Shown here: positions 52,941 to 62,513 of the stretch, piece by piece
How positions within the stretch are numbered: position 1 is the first letter of the stretch
How the letters are laid out: the number at the start of each line of letters is the position of its first letter
Source of the DNA: Actinopolyspora mzabensis
GTDB lineage: Bacteria; Actinomycetota; Actinomycetes; Mycobacteriales; Pseudonocardiaceae
Direction: 5' to 3'
Assembly: GCF_900101095.1 (NCBI RefSeq)
Contig: NZ_FNFM01000002.1
Span: 186,001-250,000, forward strand
Length of the DNA stretch: 64,000 nucleotides
Program-made: the position numbers and the translations under genes
Notes under the pieces: model-generated
What the model saw: only the letters and a program-made list of their open reading frames with translations
Told to the model about the DNA's origin: nothing
Database searches by the model: none

Positions 52941-53651
52941 ATGAACGAGACGATCGACGAAGACAGCGGTCTCGTGGTCGAGCTGTCGCGGGCCGCGCAG
53001 CGATTGCAGCGTCCGGACTCGGAGAACGAAGCGTTGCGATCGATCGTGACCGGCGCCGTGGACACGGTCCCGGGCGCCGAGCACGCGGGGGTGTCGTTGC
53101 TGCATCGCGACGGCGGGATCACCTCGGCGGCCATCAGCGATGCCACCGTCGAAGAGGTGGATCAGCTGCAGGCCGACTACCGCGAAGGCCCGTGCGTAAC
53201 CGCGCTGTGGGAGCAGCACACGGTCATAGTCGACGACCTGAGCGCCGAGACGGACCGCTGGCCCCGGTTCGCTCCCGAGGCGGCCGCGCTGCGAGTGGCC
53301 AGCATGCTGTCGTTTCAGCTGTTCACCCGCGACGACTCCGTGGGCGCGTTGAACCTGTATTCCGGACTCCCGCGCAGTTTCGGAACGGAATCACAGCTGT
53401 TGGGTGGGTTGTTCGCCGCGCACGCCGCGACCGCCCTGGGCGGGGCCCGCCACGTGGCTCAGCTGCACCGGGCGTTGGCCACCCGCGATGTGATCGGACA
53501 GGCCAAGGGCATCCTGATGGAGCGTTTCGAAGTGGATGCCGACACGGCGTTTCGGCTGCTGGCCCGCAGTGCCCAGGACGCCAACATGAAACTCGTGGCG
53601 GTGGCACGATGGTTGACCCGAGCCGAGGCGTCGGACGAGCGGGACGCGTGA
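52941..53651 (+). CDS. GAF-ANTAR protein 1
   Basis: 236 residues. GAF domain (residues about 20-165) with AGVSLLHRDGGITSAAISDA and YREGPCVTALWEQHTVIVDD; ANTAR domain at the C-terminus (ALATRDVIGQAKGILMERFE, DADTAFRLLARSAQDANMKL). ANTAR domains bind paired RNA hairpins and act as antiterminators; GAF senses a small ligand or redox state. First of three such genes in a row. Confidence 0.9.
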   Translation: MNETIDEDSGLVVELSRAAQRLQRPDSENEALRSIVTGAVDTVPGAEHAGVSLLHRDGGITSAAISDATVEEVDQLQADYREGPCVTALWEQHTVIVDDLSAETDRWPRFAPEAAALRVASMLSFQLFTRDDSVGALNLYSGLPRSFGTESQLLGGLFAAHAATALGGARHVAQLHRALATRDVIGQAKGILMERFEVDADTAFRLLARSAQDANMKLVAVARWLTRAEASDERDA

Positions 53652-53802
53652 GGGTTCCCCGCCGGTTCGACGGGACACACCCCTGGTGGACGGGCCGTTC
53701 TCGTGAGCCGGGCTACGATAGCTCCTCAGGCCGTGCCGGTTCACCACCCAGCGATCGGTACGGCTCCCGCACAGTGCATCGAGACCGCCCCCGCGGTGGG
53801 AG

Positions 53803-54555
53803 ATGGTGATGAGTCAGGACCGGCGAACCGTGCTGTTGTCCCGGCTGGAAAACAGGCTCGCCGCCGGGGAGACGGCGTCGCGGATGAGTGTGCTGTGTGC
53901 GCTGACAGTCGAGCACTTGACCGTGTCCGGAGCGGGGGCGACGGTGTTGGCCTCGCTCGCCGACGGGGACGGGCAGGATCCGAGTCGCGGGTTGGTGCAC
54001 GCCACCAACGAAATCAGCACCGGCTTGGAGGACCTGCAGCTGACCGTCGGCGAAGGACCTTGCTTGGACGCCTTCGTAACCGGCGGACCGGTACTCGTCG
54101 CCGATCTGACGGAGACTCACACCCGGTGGCCCGGTTTCACACCCGGCGCGCTGGCCCTGGGCGCGGCCGCGGTGTTCTCCTTCCCACTGCACATCGGCGC
54201 CGCGCGACTCGGTTCACTGGACATGTACCACGACCGTCCCGGCAGGCTTTCGGACGCCCAGATCTCCGACGCGTTGATCCTGGCCGACCTGGCCACCCAC
54301 ACCGTCATCACCGAACTCGAAGGCCACGCCAGCAGCGACGCCGGTTGGCTGGCCGACCCGCACGCCGAGATACACCAGGCCACCGGCATGATCCAGGCCC
54401 AGCTGAACACCACCACCGAGAACGCGCTGCTACGGCTCCGCGCCCACGCCTACACCTATTCCCTACCCCTGCTCGACGTGGCCCGCCGGGTCACCGACAG
54501 ACAACTGCGCTTCACCGACGAGCCCGACGACGATCAGCAGGGCACACCCGCCTGA
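53803..54555 (+). CDS. GAF-ANTAR protein 2
   Basis: 250 residues. GAF domain with GAGATVLASLADGDGQDPSR, TVGEGPCLDAFVTGGPVLVAD and FSFPLHIGAARLGSLDMYHD. The C-terminal ANTAR-like domain is divergent (AEIHQATGMIQAQLNTTTEN, RLRAHAYTYSLPLLDVAR), keeping the A.GM(I/L) turn. Same order and strand as the genes on either side. It probably works with them in ligand-dependent RNA binding. Confidence 0.88.
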   Translation: MVMSQDRRTVLLSRLENRLAAGETASRMSVLCALTVEHLTVSGAGATVLASLADGDGQDPSRGLVHATNEISTGLEDLQLTVGEGPCLDAFVTGGPVLVADLTETHTRWPGFTPGALALGAAAVFSFPLHIGAARLGSLDMYHDRPGRLSDAQISDALILADLATHTVITELEGHASSDAGWLADPHAEIHQATGMIQAQLNTTTENALLRLRAHAYTYSLPLLDVARRVTDRQLRFTDEPDDDQQGTPA

Positions 54556-54599
54556 GTCGGCACGACGGATTCGATACCGAGAGGGAAACGAGATCGGCG

Positions 54600-55358
54600 A
54601 TGACTACCCGGCGCGAACAACGGCTGGCCCAGACCTTCGTGGCGCTGTCGGACACCCTGGTCGACGACTTCGACGTGCTCGACTTCCTGACCCTGCTGGC
54701 CGAACGAGCCACCGCACTGCTCGAAGTCACCGCTGTCGGAGTAATCCTGTCCGACCAACGTGGTGGCTGGCACCCCACCGCCGCGTCCACCGAGGACGCC
54801 CACCTGCTGCAGCTGCTGGCCACCCAGACCCACGAGGGCCCCTGCCAGGACAGCATCAACACCTCGACCCCGGTCACCAGCTATGACCTCAGCGCCGAGC
54901 ACGCCCGCTGGCCCACCTTCAGCGAAGCGGCCGTGGCCGCCGGTTTCCGTACCGCCGCCGCCGTACCGATGCGGCTTCGCCGCCGGACCATCGGTGCCCT
55001 CACGCTGCTGGACACCACACCCAGCGCCGTGGACACCAACGGCATTCAACTGGGGCAGGCTCTGGCCGACCAGGCAACCGTCGGCATCCTGCACCACCGC
55101 GCACTGCGCCGCGAGGAAACCCTGGTCGAACAGCTGCAGGCCACCCTGCATCACCGCGTCGTCATCGAACAGGCCAAGGGTATCCTCGCCGAAGCCGGGA
55201 ACCTGACCATGCACCAGGCGTTCCAACTGCTGCGCGAGCACGCCCGCGTCCACGGACACCACCTCACCGATCTCGCCCACAGCCTCACCACCCGCTCCAC
55301 CCGGGCCGACGACCTGCTCGAATTCCGGGCGCATCCCAGCACCGACACCCGCGAGTGA
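54600..55358 (+). CDS. GAF-ANTAR protein 3
   Basis: 252 residues from ATG 54600. GAF domain (EVTAVGVILSDQRGGWHPTA, THEGPCQDSINTSTPVTSYD, TIGALTLLDTTPSAVD) and a clear ANTAR domain (HHRVVIEQAKGILAEAGNLT, HQAFQLLREHARVHGHHL). It lies 44 nt after protein 2, so likely in one operon. The gene converges on the acyltransferase with an 11-nt gap. Confidence 0.9.
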   Translation: MTTRREQRLAQTFVALSDTLVDDFDVLDFLTLLAERATALLEVTAVGVILSDQRGGWHPTAASTEDAHLLQLLATQTHEGPCQDSINTSTPVTSYDLSAEHARWPTFSEAAVAAGFRTAAAVPMRLRRRTIGALTLLDTTPSAVDTNGIQLGQALADQATVGILHHRALRREETLVEQLQATLHHRVVIEQAKGILAEAGNLTMHQAFQLLREHARVHGHHLTDLAHSLTTRSTRADDLLEFRAHPSTDTRE

Positions 55359-55369
55359 CGGGTCGGTCG

Positions 55370-56431
55370 CTAACCGAAGAAGACGGTCCGCCGCTGTGCC
55401 AGCAACCGGTAGATCGTCTCCTGGATCGTCTCGCGCACCTGGTCACTCAGGTTGAAGACGACCATGGGGTCCTCGGCCGCCTCCGGACCGTGCTCGGCGG
55501 TGTCGATCGGTTCGCCGAACTCGATGTACCACTTGGACGGCAGCGGCACCGTGCCCAGCGGCCCCAAGTGGGGGAAGAACGGCGTGACCGGGAAGTACGG
55601 CAGACCCAACAACCTGGCCAGCGGACGAATGTCGCCGATCTTGGGGTATATCTCCTCCGCGCCGACGATGGAGCACGGCACGATCGGCACACCGCTGCGC
55701 ATCGCGGCCGAGACGAACCCGCCCCGGCCGAACCGCTGCAGTTTGTACCGGTCGCGGAAGGGCTTGCCGATCCCCTTGAATCCCTCCGGCCAGACACCGA
55801 CGACCTCACCACCGCGCAGCAGCCGTTCCGCGTCCGGATTGCACGCCAGGGTCTGACCCGTCTTCCGCGCCAGCGCCCCGACCAGCGGCGTCCCGAAGAC
55901 GACGTCGGCCCCGAGCATCCGCAGCTGTCTCCCGGTGGGGTGGTAGTCGTGCAGCGCCACCGTGGTCATCAGCGCGTCCCACGGCAGCGTCCCGGAGTGG
56001 TTCGCCACCACCAGGGCACCGGAATCGTGCGGCACGTTGTGCAGCCCGACCGCCTCGACCCGGAACCAGTTGTCGTAGACGGTGCGCAGCAGCGGCAGGA
56101 AGAACCGCTCGGTCAGTTCGCGGTCGAACCCGAACTCGTCCACCCGGTACTGCCCGAGCAATCGCCTACGGGCGAAGGCCGTCAGGTCGGCGAGGGTCTC
56201 GTGCCAGTCCAGCCCTTCCCCGCCACCCTCGTTCCCGGCACCGCCCTCGCCGGCACCGTCCTCCTCGCTACCGGCCTCCCCGGAGCCCGCCGGACGCTCC
56301 CGAGCCGAGCCGGGCGCTCCGGAGGCCGCGGCCCGAGCGTCCCCGGCCCACCGACTCGAGGAGCCCGACTCCGCCCGGCCGCCACCGTCATCCTCCGGAT
56401 GCAGCGGAATGACTCGCGCGTCCGCCATCAC
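55370..56431 (-). CDS. Lysophospholipid acyltransferase family protein (Rv0502-like)
   Basis: 353 residues. The first ~70 are Gly/Glu/Ser-rich. The PlsC domain has VVANHSGTLPWDALM (NHxxxxD catalytic motif), VGVWPEGFKGIGKPF and VPIVPCSIVGAEEIYPK. It transfers an acyl chain to a lysophospholipid or similar acceptor at the membrane. It follows the epimerase gene by 6 nt on the same strand, an order conserved in mycobacteria (Rv0501-Rv0502). Confidence 0.88.
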   Translation of the reverse strand: MMADARVIPLHPEDDGGGRAESGSSSRWAGDARAAASGAPGSARERPAGSGEAGSEEDGAGEGGAGNEGGGEGLDWHETLADLTAFARRRLLGQYRVDEFGFDRELTERFFLPLLRTVYDNWFRVEAVGLHNVPHDSGALVVANHSGTLPWDALMTTVALHDYHPTGRQLRMLGADVVFGTPLVGALARKTGQTLACNPDAERLLRGGEVVGVWPEGFKGIGKPFRDRYKLQRFGRGGFVSAAMRSGVPIVPCSIVGAEEIYPKIGDIRPLARLLGLPYFPVTPFFPHLGPLGTVPLPSKWYIEFGEPIDTAEHGPEAAEDPMVVFNLSDQVRETIQETIYRLLAQRRTVFFG

Positions 56432-56437
56432 ATCTCC

Positions 56438-57472
56438 TCAACGTAACCGGGTGATCGTCCTGTTGATTTCCCGCTCGGCGCCCTCGACCATTTCGGGGTC
56501 GATCACCGGGCGCAGCTCACGTCCGTGCACGAAATCGTCGAACGCCTGCTGCGTGGTCCACCTCGGAGCGAATCCGAACCGGTCACGCAGTTTCGCGGTG
56601 TCCACCACCCGTCCGAAATTCAGAAATCTCATCTGTTCGGCGGACAGCGACGCCAGGTTGGTTCCCCGGAAGAATCCGGCCAACGGGGAAACCATCGTTC
56701 CCGGGATCGGCACGGGAACACGCCCCGCGCGGCGAATGGCCTGCCCCAGCATGAGCACCCCGTCGGCACCGACGTTGAAGACCCCGGGAAGCTCCTCGAG
56801 CGCCGCGCGGCGCAGCACCGCCAGCGCGTCCTCCGGGTGCAGCAGTTGCAGTCGCGCGTCGTGACCGAACACCGTGGGAACGAGGGGAAGCGAGAAGTAC
56901 CTGGTGAGCACGGAGTCGATGCGCGGCCCGATCAGATCGGTGAAGCGGAGCAGCGTGACGGCGACGTCGGGACGACGCCTGCCGAAACCACGCACGTACC
57001 CCTCGACCTCGACGGCGTCCTTCGCGTAACCGGAGGAGGGCAGGTCCTTGGGCGCCATCTCCTCGTCGAAGACAGCCGGATCTCGGGAACTGGCACCGTA
57101 GACGGCGCTGGTGGACTTGACCACCAGCTTGCGGACGTGCGGGGACTCCTGACACGCGGCCAGCAGCCGCATCGTGCCGAGAACGTTCATCTCCTTCATC
57201 GCCGCACGGGCCACGGGCATCTCGTCGGTGTTCGACGAGGCGTGCACCACGGTGTCGACCGCCGCCTCCGAGATGATCCTGGCTATCAGCGGGTTCCGGA
57301 TGTCGGCCCGGACGAACTCCGCACGACCCATGCGGCGGGAGAGCTCACGGCGCGGGCGTTCGCTGTCCACCCCGAGCACTCGTCCCACCGCGGGATTCTC
57401 GGCCAGCCTGCCCGCCAAGTGGGCACCGACGAAACGGCTGACTCCGGTAACGAGCACGACGTTCGGGACCAT
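56438..57472 (-). CDS. NAD-dependent epimerase/dehydratase (GalE2/Rv0501-like)
   Basis: 344 residues from ATG 57472 with AGGAGG 4 nt upstream. Extended-SDR fold: NAD motif VLVTGVSRFVGAHLAGRL (TGxxxxxG), VVKSTSAVYGASS and the Tyr-Lys pair in SSGYAKDAVEVEGY. NADP/NAD and sugar specificity unknown. Upstream 320 nt lack the tiny KKRRKR-type gene found here in mycobacteria (Rv0500B). Confidence 0.85.
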   Translation of the reverse strand: MVPNVVLVTGVSRFVGAHLAGRLAENPAVGRVLGVDSERPRRELSRRMGRAEFVRADIRNPLIARIISEAAVDTVVHASSNTDEMPVARAAMKEMNVLGTMRLLAACQESPHVRKLVVKSTSAVYGASSRDPAVFDEEMAPKDLPSSGYAKDAVEVEGYVRGFGRRRPDVAVTLLRFTDLIGPRIDSVLTRYFSLPLVPTVFGHDARLQLLHPEDALAVLRRAALEELPGVFNVGADGVLMLGQAIRRAGRVPVPIPGTMVSPLAGFFRGTNLASLSAEQMRFLNFGRVVDTAKLRDRFGFAPRWTTQQAFDDFVHGRELRPVIDPEMVEGAEREINRTITRLR

Positions 57473-57792
57473 GGGGCCTCCTGACCGCGGCCGCGGTGTC
57501 GAACCACCTCGGCGAGGTGATCGCGGCACGCCTCCGAGCACACCGTGAGACTGCCGAACACACGAGAACCGGGACGACCGGTGTCCCGGAACACCACGGC
57601 GCACCGGCTCCCGGTGACGATCGTAACCGCGATCGCATCACCACCGCGTGTCAGCACCGTTACGACACGCGGTGGACGAGCGAAACGGGAGCGCGGCGGG
57701 CCGTGCGTCCCGGTCAGGGGCCGCTTCCCGGAACCACCGCCCCGGGCAGCGCTCCGCGCACCGGGCCGGGCGCACCGGAAGGGCGGGACGGC
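57473..57792. other. Intergenic region between epimerase and proC with a 12-bp inverted repeat
   Basis: 320 nt. It contains CCACCGCGTGTC (57641-57652), an 11-nt loop and GACACGCGGTGG (57664-57675), a perfect 12-bp stem. It could be a terminator for proC (about 120 nt past its stop) or an operator for the epimerase gene. No gene found, including the small basic gene expected from synteny. Confidence 0.55.
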
Positions 57793-58623
57793 TCAGGCTC
57801 CCTCGGAGTCGGTCTCCTGCCGATGCTTGGCACCGAGCTCCACCGAGCGGGAGTGGGCCGCCTCAACGGCGTCGATCAACGCCGCCCGGACACCGTGCTT
57901 CTCCAGCTCGCGGACCCCGGAGATGGTGGTGCCCGCGGGCGAGGTCACCCCTTCGCGCATGATCACCGGGTGCCCCTCCCCCTCGCGCAGCATCGTGGCC
58001 GAGCCCACGGCGGACTGCACCACCAGCTCGGCCGCCACCGAGCGGGGCAGGCCGAGCAGTATCCCGGCGTCGATCATGGCCTCTACCAGGTAGAAGAAAT
58101 AGGCGGGCCCGGAGCCGGAGAGCGCGGTGACCGCGTCCTGCTGATCCTCCGGGATCCGCACCACCCGGCCGACGCTGCCGAGCAGCCCCTCCACGAGGTC
58201 CAGGTGCGCTTCGGTGGCGTGGGTTCCCCCCGAGACGGCGCTCATGGCCTCACCCACGAGCATCGGCGTGTTCGGCATCACCCGCACCACGGGGGTACCG
58301 GCGGCGAAGCGACGCTCGAACATCGAGGTCGGCAGCCCCGCGCAGAGGGTGGCCACCAGCTTGTCCGGCGTGACGAGATCGCCCACCTCGTCCAGCAGCG
58401 GTTCGATGTCCTGCGGTTTTACCGAGACCACCAGCACGTCGGCCTGCCGCGCCGCGGTGGGCAGGTCGGTCGCCCGCACGCCGTATCGCTTGGTCAGTTC
58501 CTCGGCACGCTGCTGGTACCGCTCCGTGAACAACAGGTTCTCCGGGGAGTATCCCGCGTTGAGCAGGCCGGAGAGTAACGACTCCCCGATCTTTCCCGCC
58601 CCGAGTACGGCGATCGTCGACAT
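57793..58623 (-). CDS. proC: Pyrroline-5-carboxylate reductase
   Basis: 276 residues. Last step of proline synthesis, NADPH-dependent. Motifs: IAVLGAGKIGESLLSGLL, VVSVKPQDIEPLL, RVMPNTPMLVGEAM and the family signature TALSGSGPAYFFYLVEAMIDAGILLGLP, ending with SPAGTTISGVRELEKHGVRAALIDAVEAA. Full length. Confidence 0.95.
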   Translation of the reverse strand: MSTIAVLGAGKIGESLLSGLLNAGYSPENLLFTERYQQRAEELTKRYGVRATDLPTAARQADVLVVSVKPQDIEPLLDEVGDLVTPDKLVATLCAGLPTSMFERRFAAGTPVVRVMPNTPMLVGEAMSAVSGGTHATEAHLDLVEGLLGSVGRVVRIPEDQQDAVTALSGSGPAYFFYLVEAMIDAGILLGLPRSVAAELVVQSAVGSATMLREGEGHPVIMREGVTSPAGTTISGVRELEKHGVRAALIDAVEAAHSRSVELGAKHRQETDSEGA

Positions 58624-58723
58624 GCGGTCAGGGTGCCAGAGCAGCCGATTCGAGCGGCCCCCGGCCCGGTGACGTGGAAGTTCTCCCACATCCTGAACAA
58701 CTCGGTGCGGCGGGCGGTTTGGT

Positions 58724-59578
58724 TCACAGTTCGAAGTCGGGATTCTCCCGCAACGGCTCCAGGTGGAGCCTGGCGAACAGCAGCGCCTCGGCGAGTTGGG
58801 CGGCGCGCTGGTCCACGGTCTTGGCCTTCCTGGTGCTGACCTCGATGACGACGGTCCCGGTGTATCCCCCCGACCCCAGGGCGGTGCAGATCTCGGCGCA
58901 GGGTTGACTGCCGTGCCCCGGCAGCAGGTGCTCGTCCCTGGGGGTGCCGGTGCCGTCGGTGAGGTGGACGTGCGCGAGCCGTTCACCCATGCGGCGCATC
59001 AGTTCCAGGGGGTCGTTCTGCGACGCGGCGGCGTGCGAGACGTCCAGGGTGTAGTTGCGGAACCCGACCTCGGTCGGGTCGGGCGAGGGGCGGAACGCCG
59101 ACAGCCCGGAGGCCCGGGTACCGCGCAGCCTGTCCCAGCTGTTCGGCGGGCGGATGGGGAACATGTTCTCCACGGCTATCCGGATGCCGCTGGCCTCCTC
59201 GAGGTCCGCGACGAGCTCCTCGAAGTTCTCCGCGTACCTGCGCTGCCAGCGGAAGGGGGGATGCACGACGACCGTACCGGCACCGAGGTCGCTGGCGGCG
59301 ACCACCGCCCTGCGCAACCGTTCCTCCGGCTCGGGGGACCACACCCGCTGGGTGATCAGCAGGCAGGGCGCGTGCACCGCGAGCACCGGCACGCCGTGCT
59401 GCTCGGCCAGTCGCCGGAGCGCCGAGACGTCCTGGCTCGTCGCGTCGGCCCAGACCATCACCTCGACCCCGTCGTAACCCAGATCGGCGGCCATCTCGAA
59501 AGCGGCACGGACCGGCTGTGGCCAGACGGACGCGCTGGAGAGACCGACTGGAACGGCGGGCCGGTGTGGTTCGGACAT
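58724..59578 (-). CDS. Sugar phosphate isomerase/epimerase family protein (Rv0498-like)
   Basis: 284 residues of the AP-endonuclease-2 TIM-barrel fold: GLSSASVWPQPVRAAFEMAA, DGVEVMVWAD, AVHAPCLLI, VVHPPFRWQ, IAVENMFP, YTLDVSHAAAS, LAHVHLTDGTG and VVIEVSTRK carry the barrel-end acidic/His ligands. Function in actinobacteria not established. The neighbours are the mycobacterial ones (Rv0497 and proC). Confidence 0.85.
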   Translation of the reverse strand: MSEPHRPAVPVGLSSASVWPQPVRAAFEMAADLGYDGVEVMVWADATSQDVSALRRLAEQHGVPVLAVHAPCLLITQRVWSPEPEERLRRAVVAASDLGAGTVVVHPPFRWQRRYAENFEELVADLEEASGIRIAVENMFPIRPPNSWDRLRGTRASGLSAFRPSPDPTEVGFRNYTLDVSHAAASQNDPLELMRRMGERLAHVHLTDGTGTPRDEHLLPGHGSQPCAEICTALGSGGYTGTVVIEVSTRKAKTVDQRAAQLAEALLFARLHLEPLRENPDFEL

Positions 59579-59758
59579 CACTGGAACCGTTTCACTGCTC
59601 GTGTCCCCGTCAGGGCTCGATGCTGACGCGGACTGGTGTACGCGGCGTCACCACGGTAGCCGGGAACGCGTCGGGGCAGCGGCCAGTCCCGAGCCGAGGC
59701 TCCCGGGCCCCCGGGGGATCCCACAGCCCCGACCCGGCGAGTCACGATTCGGGGACGT

Positions 59759-61348
59759 TCAGTAACCGAGCAGCAGGAACGCCACCGGCGATACGGTACA
59801 GACCAGGCCGACCAGAACCGACAGCAGAATCGTCTGCAGATCATCGGTACGCAGCACTTTCCGCGCGACCAGCACGAGCGTGCCGGTGAAGGCCAGCGCG
59901 GCTGCCAGGGCGGGCAGCGGCAGTTCACTCCACAGCCAGCGGAACCCGATCCACACCAGACCGCCACCGACCAGCCCTGCCACTGTCTGCGCGACGAGGA
60001 GCACCCATTCCCTGAGAGCGGAACGTCCGCCGTGCTCGGCTTCCCGTTCGGCCTCGTACTCCTCGGCCGGGAGACCGGTGGGGGGTTGCTCGGCGGAGTA
60101 CTCGTCCTCCTCGGCGTAGTCGTCCGAATCGGCATAGGGGTCGTCCACCATGCCGGTGTAGAACGCGTCCGAGTCCCCGAACTCCGACTCCATGCCCTCG
60201 TAGGGGTCGAAGTAGGCGGTGCCGTGGGGCTCGTCCGGGGCGTCCCGCTCGGCCTCGGTCGGCTCCGCACCGACGGAGTCGGCACCGCCGGGTATCGGAT
60301 ACTCCAGCAACGCGGTTCCGTCACCGTCGGTCGCTTCCGGGTCACCGGCGGAAGTGCTCCCCCGGACCGGGGGGAACTGCTCGGTTGCGTCCTCCCGTGC
60401 GGGCGAGTTCTTCGGAGCCGGGCTCTCCGGAGCCATCGCGTCCGAAACGGCGCCGTCCGGAACCGGGTGGTCCGGCACGGCGTTGTCCGGCACGGCGTTG
60501 TCCGGCACGGCGTTGTCCGGCACGGCGTTGTCCGGGCTCGCCCCGCCCTGAGCAGGGGTGGCCCAGGTGTCCGGTTCGGACGCCGGGGAGGTGCCCCCCT
60601 GCCACTGCGGCGTGTCGCCGGGGGGAGCGGAGGGCCCCTTCCGGCTCATTCCGCTCGTGCCGGGCGTCCGCACCGGCAGCGGGGGTTGCTGGGCGGTCGT
60701 CTCGGTCTCGTCGGCGGGTGGTGCGGAGTTCGTGGGGGTCGAGGGTGGTGGTGTCGCCGCGGTAGGGGGTGTCGCGGCGGCGGGAGGTGTCGCCGCAGCG
60801 GGGGGCACTGCCCCTCCCGGTTCGGCAGCGGGAGTGGACCACTTCCCGGCTTCGTCCTCCGCCTCCGGCTGCGCATTCGGTTCGGCGGATCGCGCCCCCG
60901 GTCGCGTGGGACGGCGAGGCCCGGCCCCCGAAACACGTCTGCGCGAGGGGGCCGACGAATCGTCGCTCGCCGGGCCGGTCGGCTGGTCGACGGTGGGGCC
61001 CGGCTGCGGTGGTTGGAGTGGGGAAGGCTCCGGGGAGGCTCCGGCGGCAGGCGGCGGCGCGGTCACGGGCGGTTGCGCCGCGGCGCCGAAGGATGCCGAG
61101 GTCTCCGCACCGGAAGCCGTTCCGTGCTCGGGCGACGATTCGTCCTCGGCCTCGGGTGCGTCGACGGGGAGCATCCTCCCGCTGTCCGAATTCACCCGTT
61201 CGATGATCGCCTGCGGAGCCGTTTCGGACGGGTCCTCGGCACGCCTGCGCCTGCGGCGGGAGCCGCGTTGCCCACCACCGCCGTGTTCGGCCAGCAGTTC
61301 CGCGACGGTGCGCTGGCTAGGGTCACCGGACCCACTGTCCCGACTCAT
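59759..61348 (-). CDS. Large low-complexity protein with three C-terminal membrane helices (Rv0497-like)
   Basis: 529 residues from ATG 61348. The N-terminus MSRDSGSGDPSQRTVAELLA matches Rv0497-type proteins (sequence 'TVAELLA.h'), followed by RRRRRR and ~380 residues of Pro/Ala/Glu/Ser-rich sequence with a DNAVP repeat. A very acidic segment follows, then a C-terminal domain with three helices (WVLLVAQTVAGLVGGGLVWI, LALAAALAFTGTLVLVA-like, LSVLVGLVCTVSPVAFLLLG). Much longer than the mycobacterial relative because of the linker. Function unknown. Confidence 0.75.
   Translation of the reverse strand: MSRDSGSGDPSQRTVAELLAEHGGGGQRGSRRRRRRAEDPSETAPQAIIERVNSDSGRMLPVDAPEAEDESSPEHGTASGAETSASFGAAAQPPVTAPPPAAGASPEPSPLQPPQPGPTVDQPTGPASDDSSAPSRRRVSGAGPRRPTRPGARSAEPNAQPEAEDEAGKWSTPAAEPGGAVPPAAATPPAAATPPTAATPPPSTPTNSAPPADETETTAQQPPLPVRTPGTSGMSRKGPSAPPGDTPQWQGGTSPASEPDTWATPAQGGASPDNAVPDNAVPDNAVPDNAVPDHPVPDGAVSDAMAPESPAPKNSPAREDATEQFPPVRGSTSAGDPEATDGDGTALLEYPIPGGADSVGAEPTEAERDAPDEPHGTAYFDPYEGMESEFGDSDAFYTGMVDDPYADSDDYAEEDEYSAEQPPTGLPAEEYEAEREAEHGGRSALREWVLLVAQTVAGLVGGGLVWIGFRWLWSELPLPALAAALAFTGTLVLVARKVLRTDDLQTILLSVLVGLVCTVSPVAFLLLGY
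60481..60535. repeat. 15-nt minisatellite in the Rv0497-like gene (3.7 copies)
   Basis: Three perfect copies of CGTTGTCCGGCACGG and a 10-nt partial copy, encoding repeated DNAVP in the low-complexity linker; degenerate units extend on the left. Confidence 0.95.
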
Positions 61349-61408
61349 CGACTCCACCGTGCCCCGTGCTAGATCTCGCGTCCAGTTCACTCCGCGATCG
61401 CGCGGCCG

Positions 61409-62398
61409 TTACCCAGTATCGCCCGTCCCGGTCGGCGTGAGTGTGCCCAGGCCGTCATCCGGGCTCTCGGCACCGTTGACGTGGTCGAGACGGCGCAGGA
61501 TCACACCTTCGCGCAGCGCCCACGGGCAGATGTCCAGTTCGCGCAGCGACATGGCGTCCATGGTCGCCTCCGCCACCAGCCCACCGCTGACCAGCTGGTG
61601 GGCTCTGGCTCCGCTCACTCCGTCGAGCGAAGCGAGGTCCCGCGCCGAGATCTTGGTGATGAACGCCAGGAGCTGCCGCAGCGCGGTGTCGGTGAGGGTG
61701 CGCCGCACCCTGGGCCCCGCCGAGGGCGGCGCGGCACCGGCCAACCTGGCGAGCGACCGGAAGGTCTTGGACGTCGCGGCCACCTTGTCGGGTGCGCCGA
61801 ACTCGGCGAACCGCTCGACGGCGTCCGAGAGCTGTTCGGCCAGCCGGTTCCGGAGATGCTTCACTTCCTCGCGTTCCGGCGGGTCCCCGAGCGTGGCGGT
61901 ACGCGCCACGTGACCCGCTCCGAGCGGGAGCGAAACCGCGATGTCGGGCTGCTCGTCGATGCCCAGCGCCATCTCCAGCGAGCCGCCTCCGATGTCGAGC
62001 AACAGCAGATTGCCCGCGGACCAGCCGTACCAGCGCCGTGCGGCGAGGAAGGTCAGCCGGGCCTCCTGTTCTCCGGAGAGCACTTCGAGGGACACCCCGG
62101 TCCGCTCCCGCACGGTGTCGAGCACGGTGCTCGCGTTGTCCGCTTGTCGGATGGCGGAGGTGGCGAAGGCCATGAGCTCGGCACACCCGAGGCCCCGGGC
62201 CGAATCCCTGGCGGCCTGGACGGTGTTGACCAGCTCCTCGATGTCGGAATCGGTCAGCGCTCCGCCCTCCCCGATCCGCTCGGACAGGCGCAGCACCGAC
62301 TTCTCAGAGGTCATCGGGGTGGGATGCGCACCTCGGTGCGCATCCACCACCAGTAAGTGAACCGTATTGGAACCCACGTCGAGCACCCCTAGGCGCAT
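61409..62398 (-). CDS. ppx: Ppx/GppA family exopolyphosphatase
   Basis: 329 residues. MRLGVLDVGSNTVHLLVVDA (phosphate 1 site), ATSAIRQADN, LSGEQEARLTFLAARRWYG, LLLDIGGGSLEMALG (phosphate 2) and ATSKTFRSLARLAG. Actin-like ATPase fold; degrades polyphosphate or pppGpp. Next to regX3/senX3, the phosphate-starvation system, as in mycobacteria (Ppx1). Confidence 0.92.
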   Translation of the reverse strand: MRLGVLDVGSNTVHLLVVDAHRGAHPTPMTSEKSVLRLSERIGEGGALTDSDIEELVNTVQAARDSARGLGCAELMAFATSAIRQADNASTVLDTVRERTGVSLEVLSGEQEARLTFLAARRWYGWSAGNLLLLDIGGGSLEMALGIDEQPDIAVSLPLGAGHVARTATLGDPPEREEVKHLRNRLAEQLSDAVERFAEFGAPDKVAATSKTFRSLARLAGAAPPSAGPRVRRTLTDTALRQLLAFITKISARDLASLDGVSGARAHQLVSGGLVAEATMDAMSLRELDICPWALREGVILRRLDHVNGAESPDDGLGTLTPTGTGDTG

Positions 62399-62513
62399 GG
62401 CGGCCAACCTACCGTGCGCGAGGGCGTAACGGGTGCGTGGTGTGTCGAACTCACCCGAGATTTTCCGGCACGAACCGGCCACTTGCGCGGCCGGCTCACC
62501 GCTCGTGCGGCGT

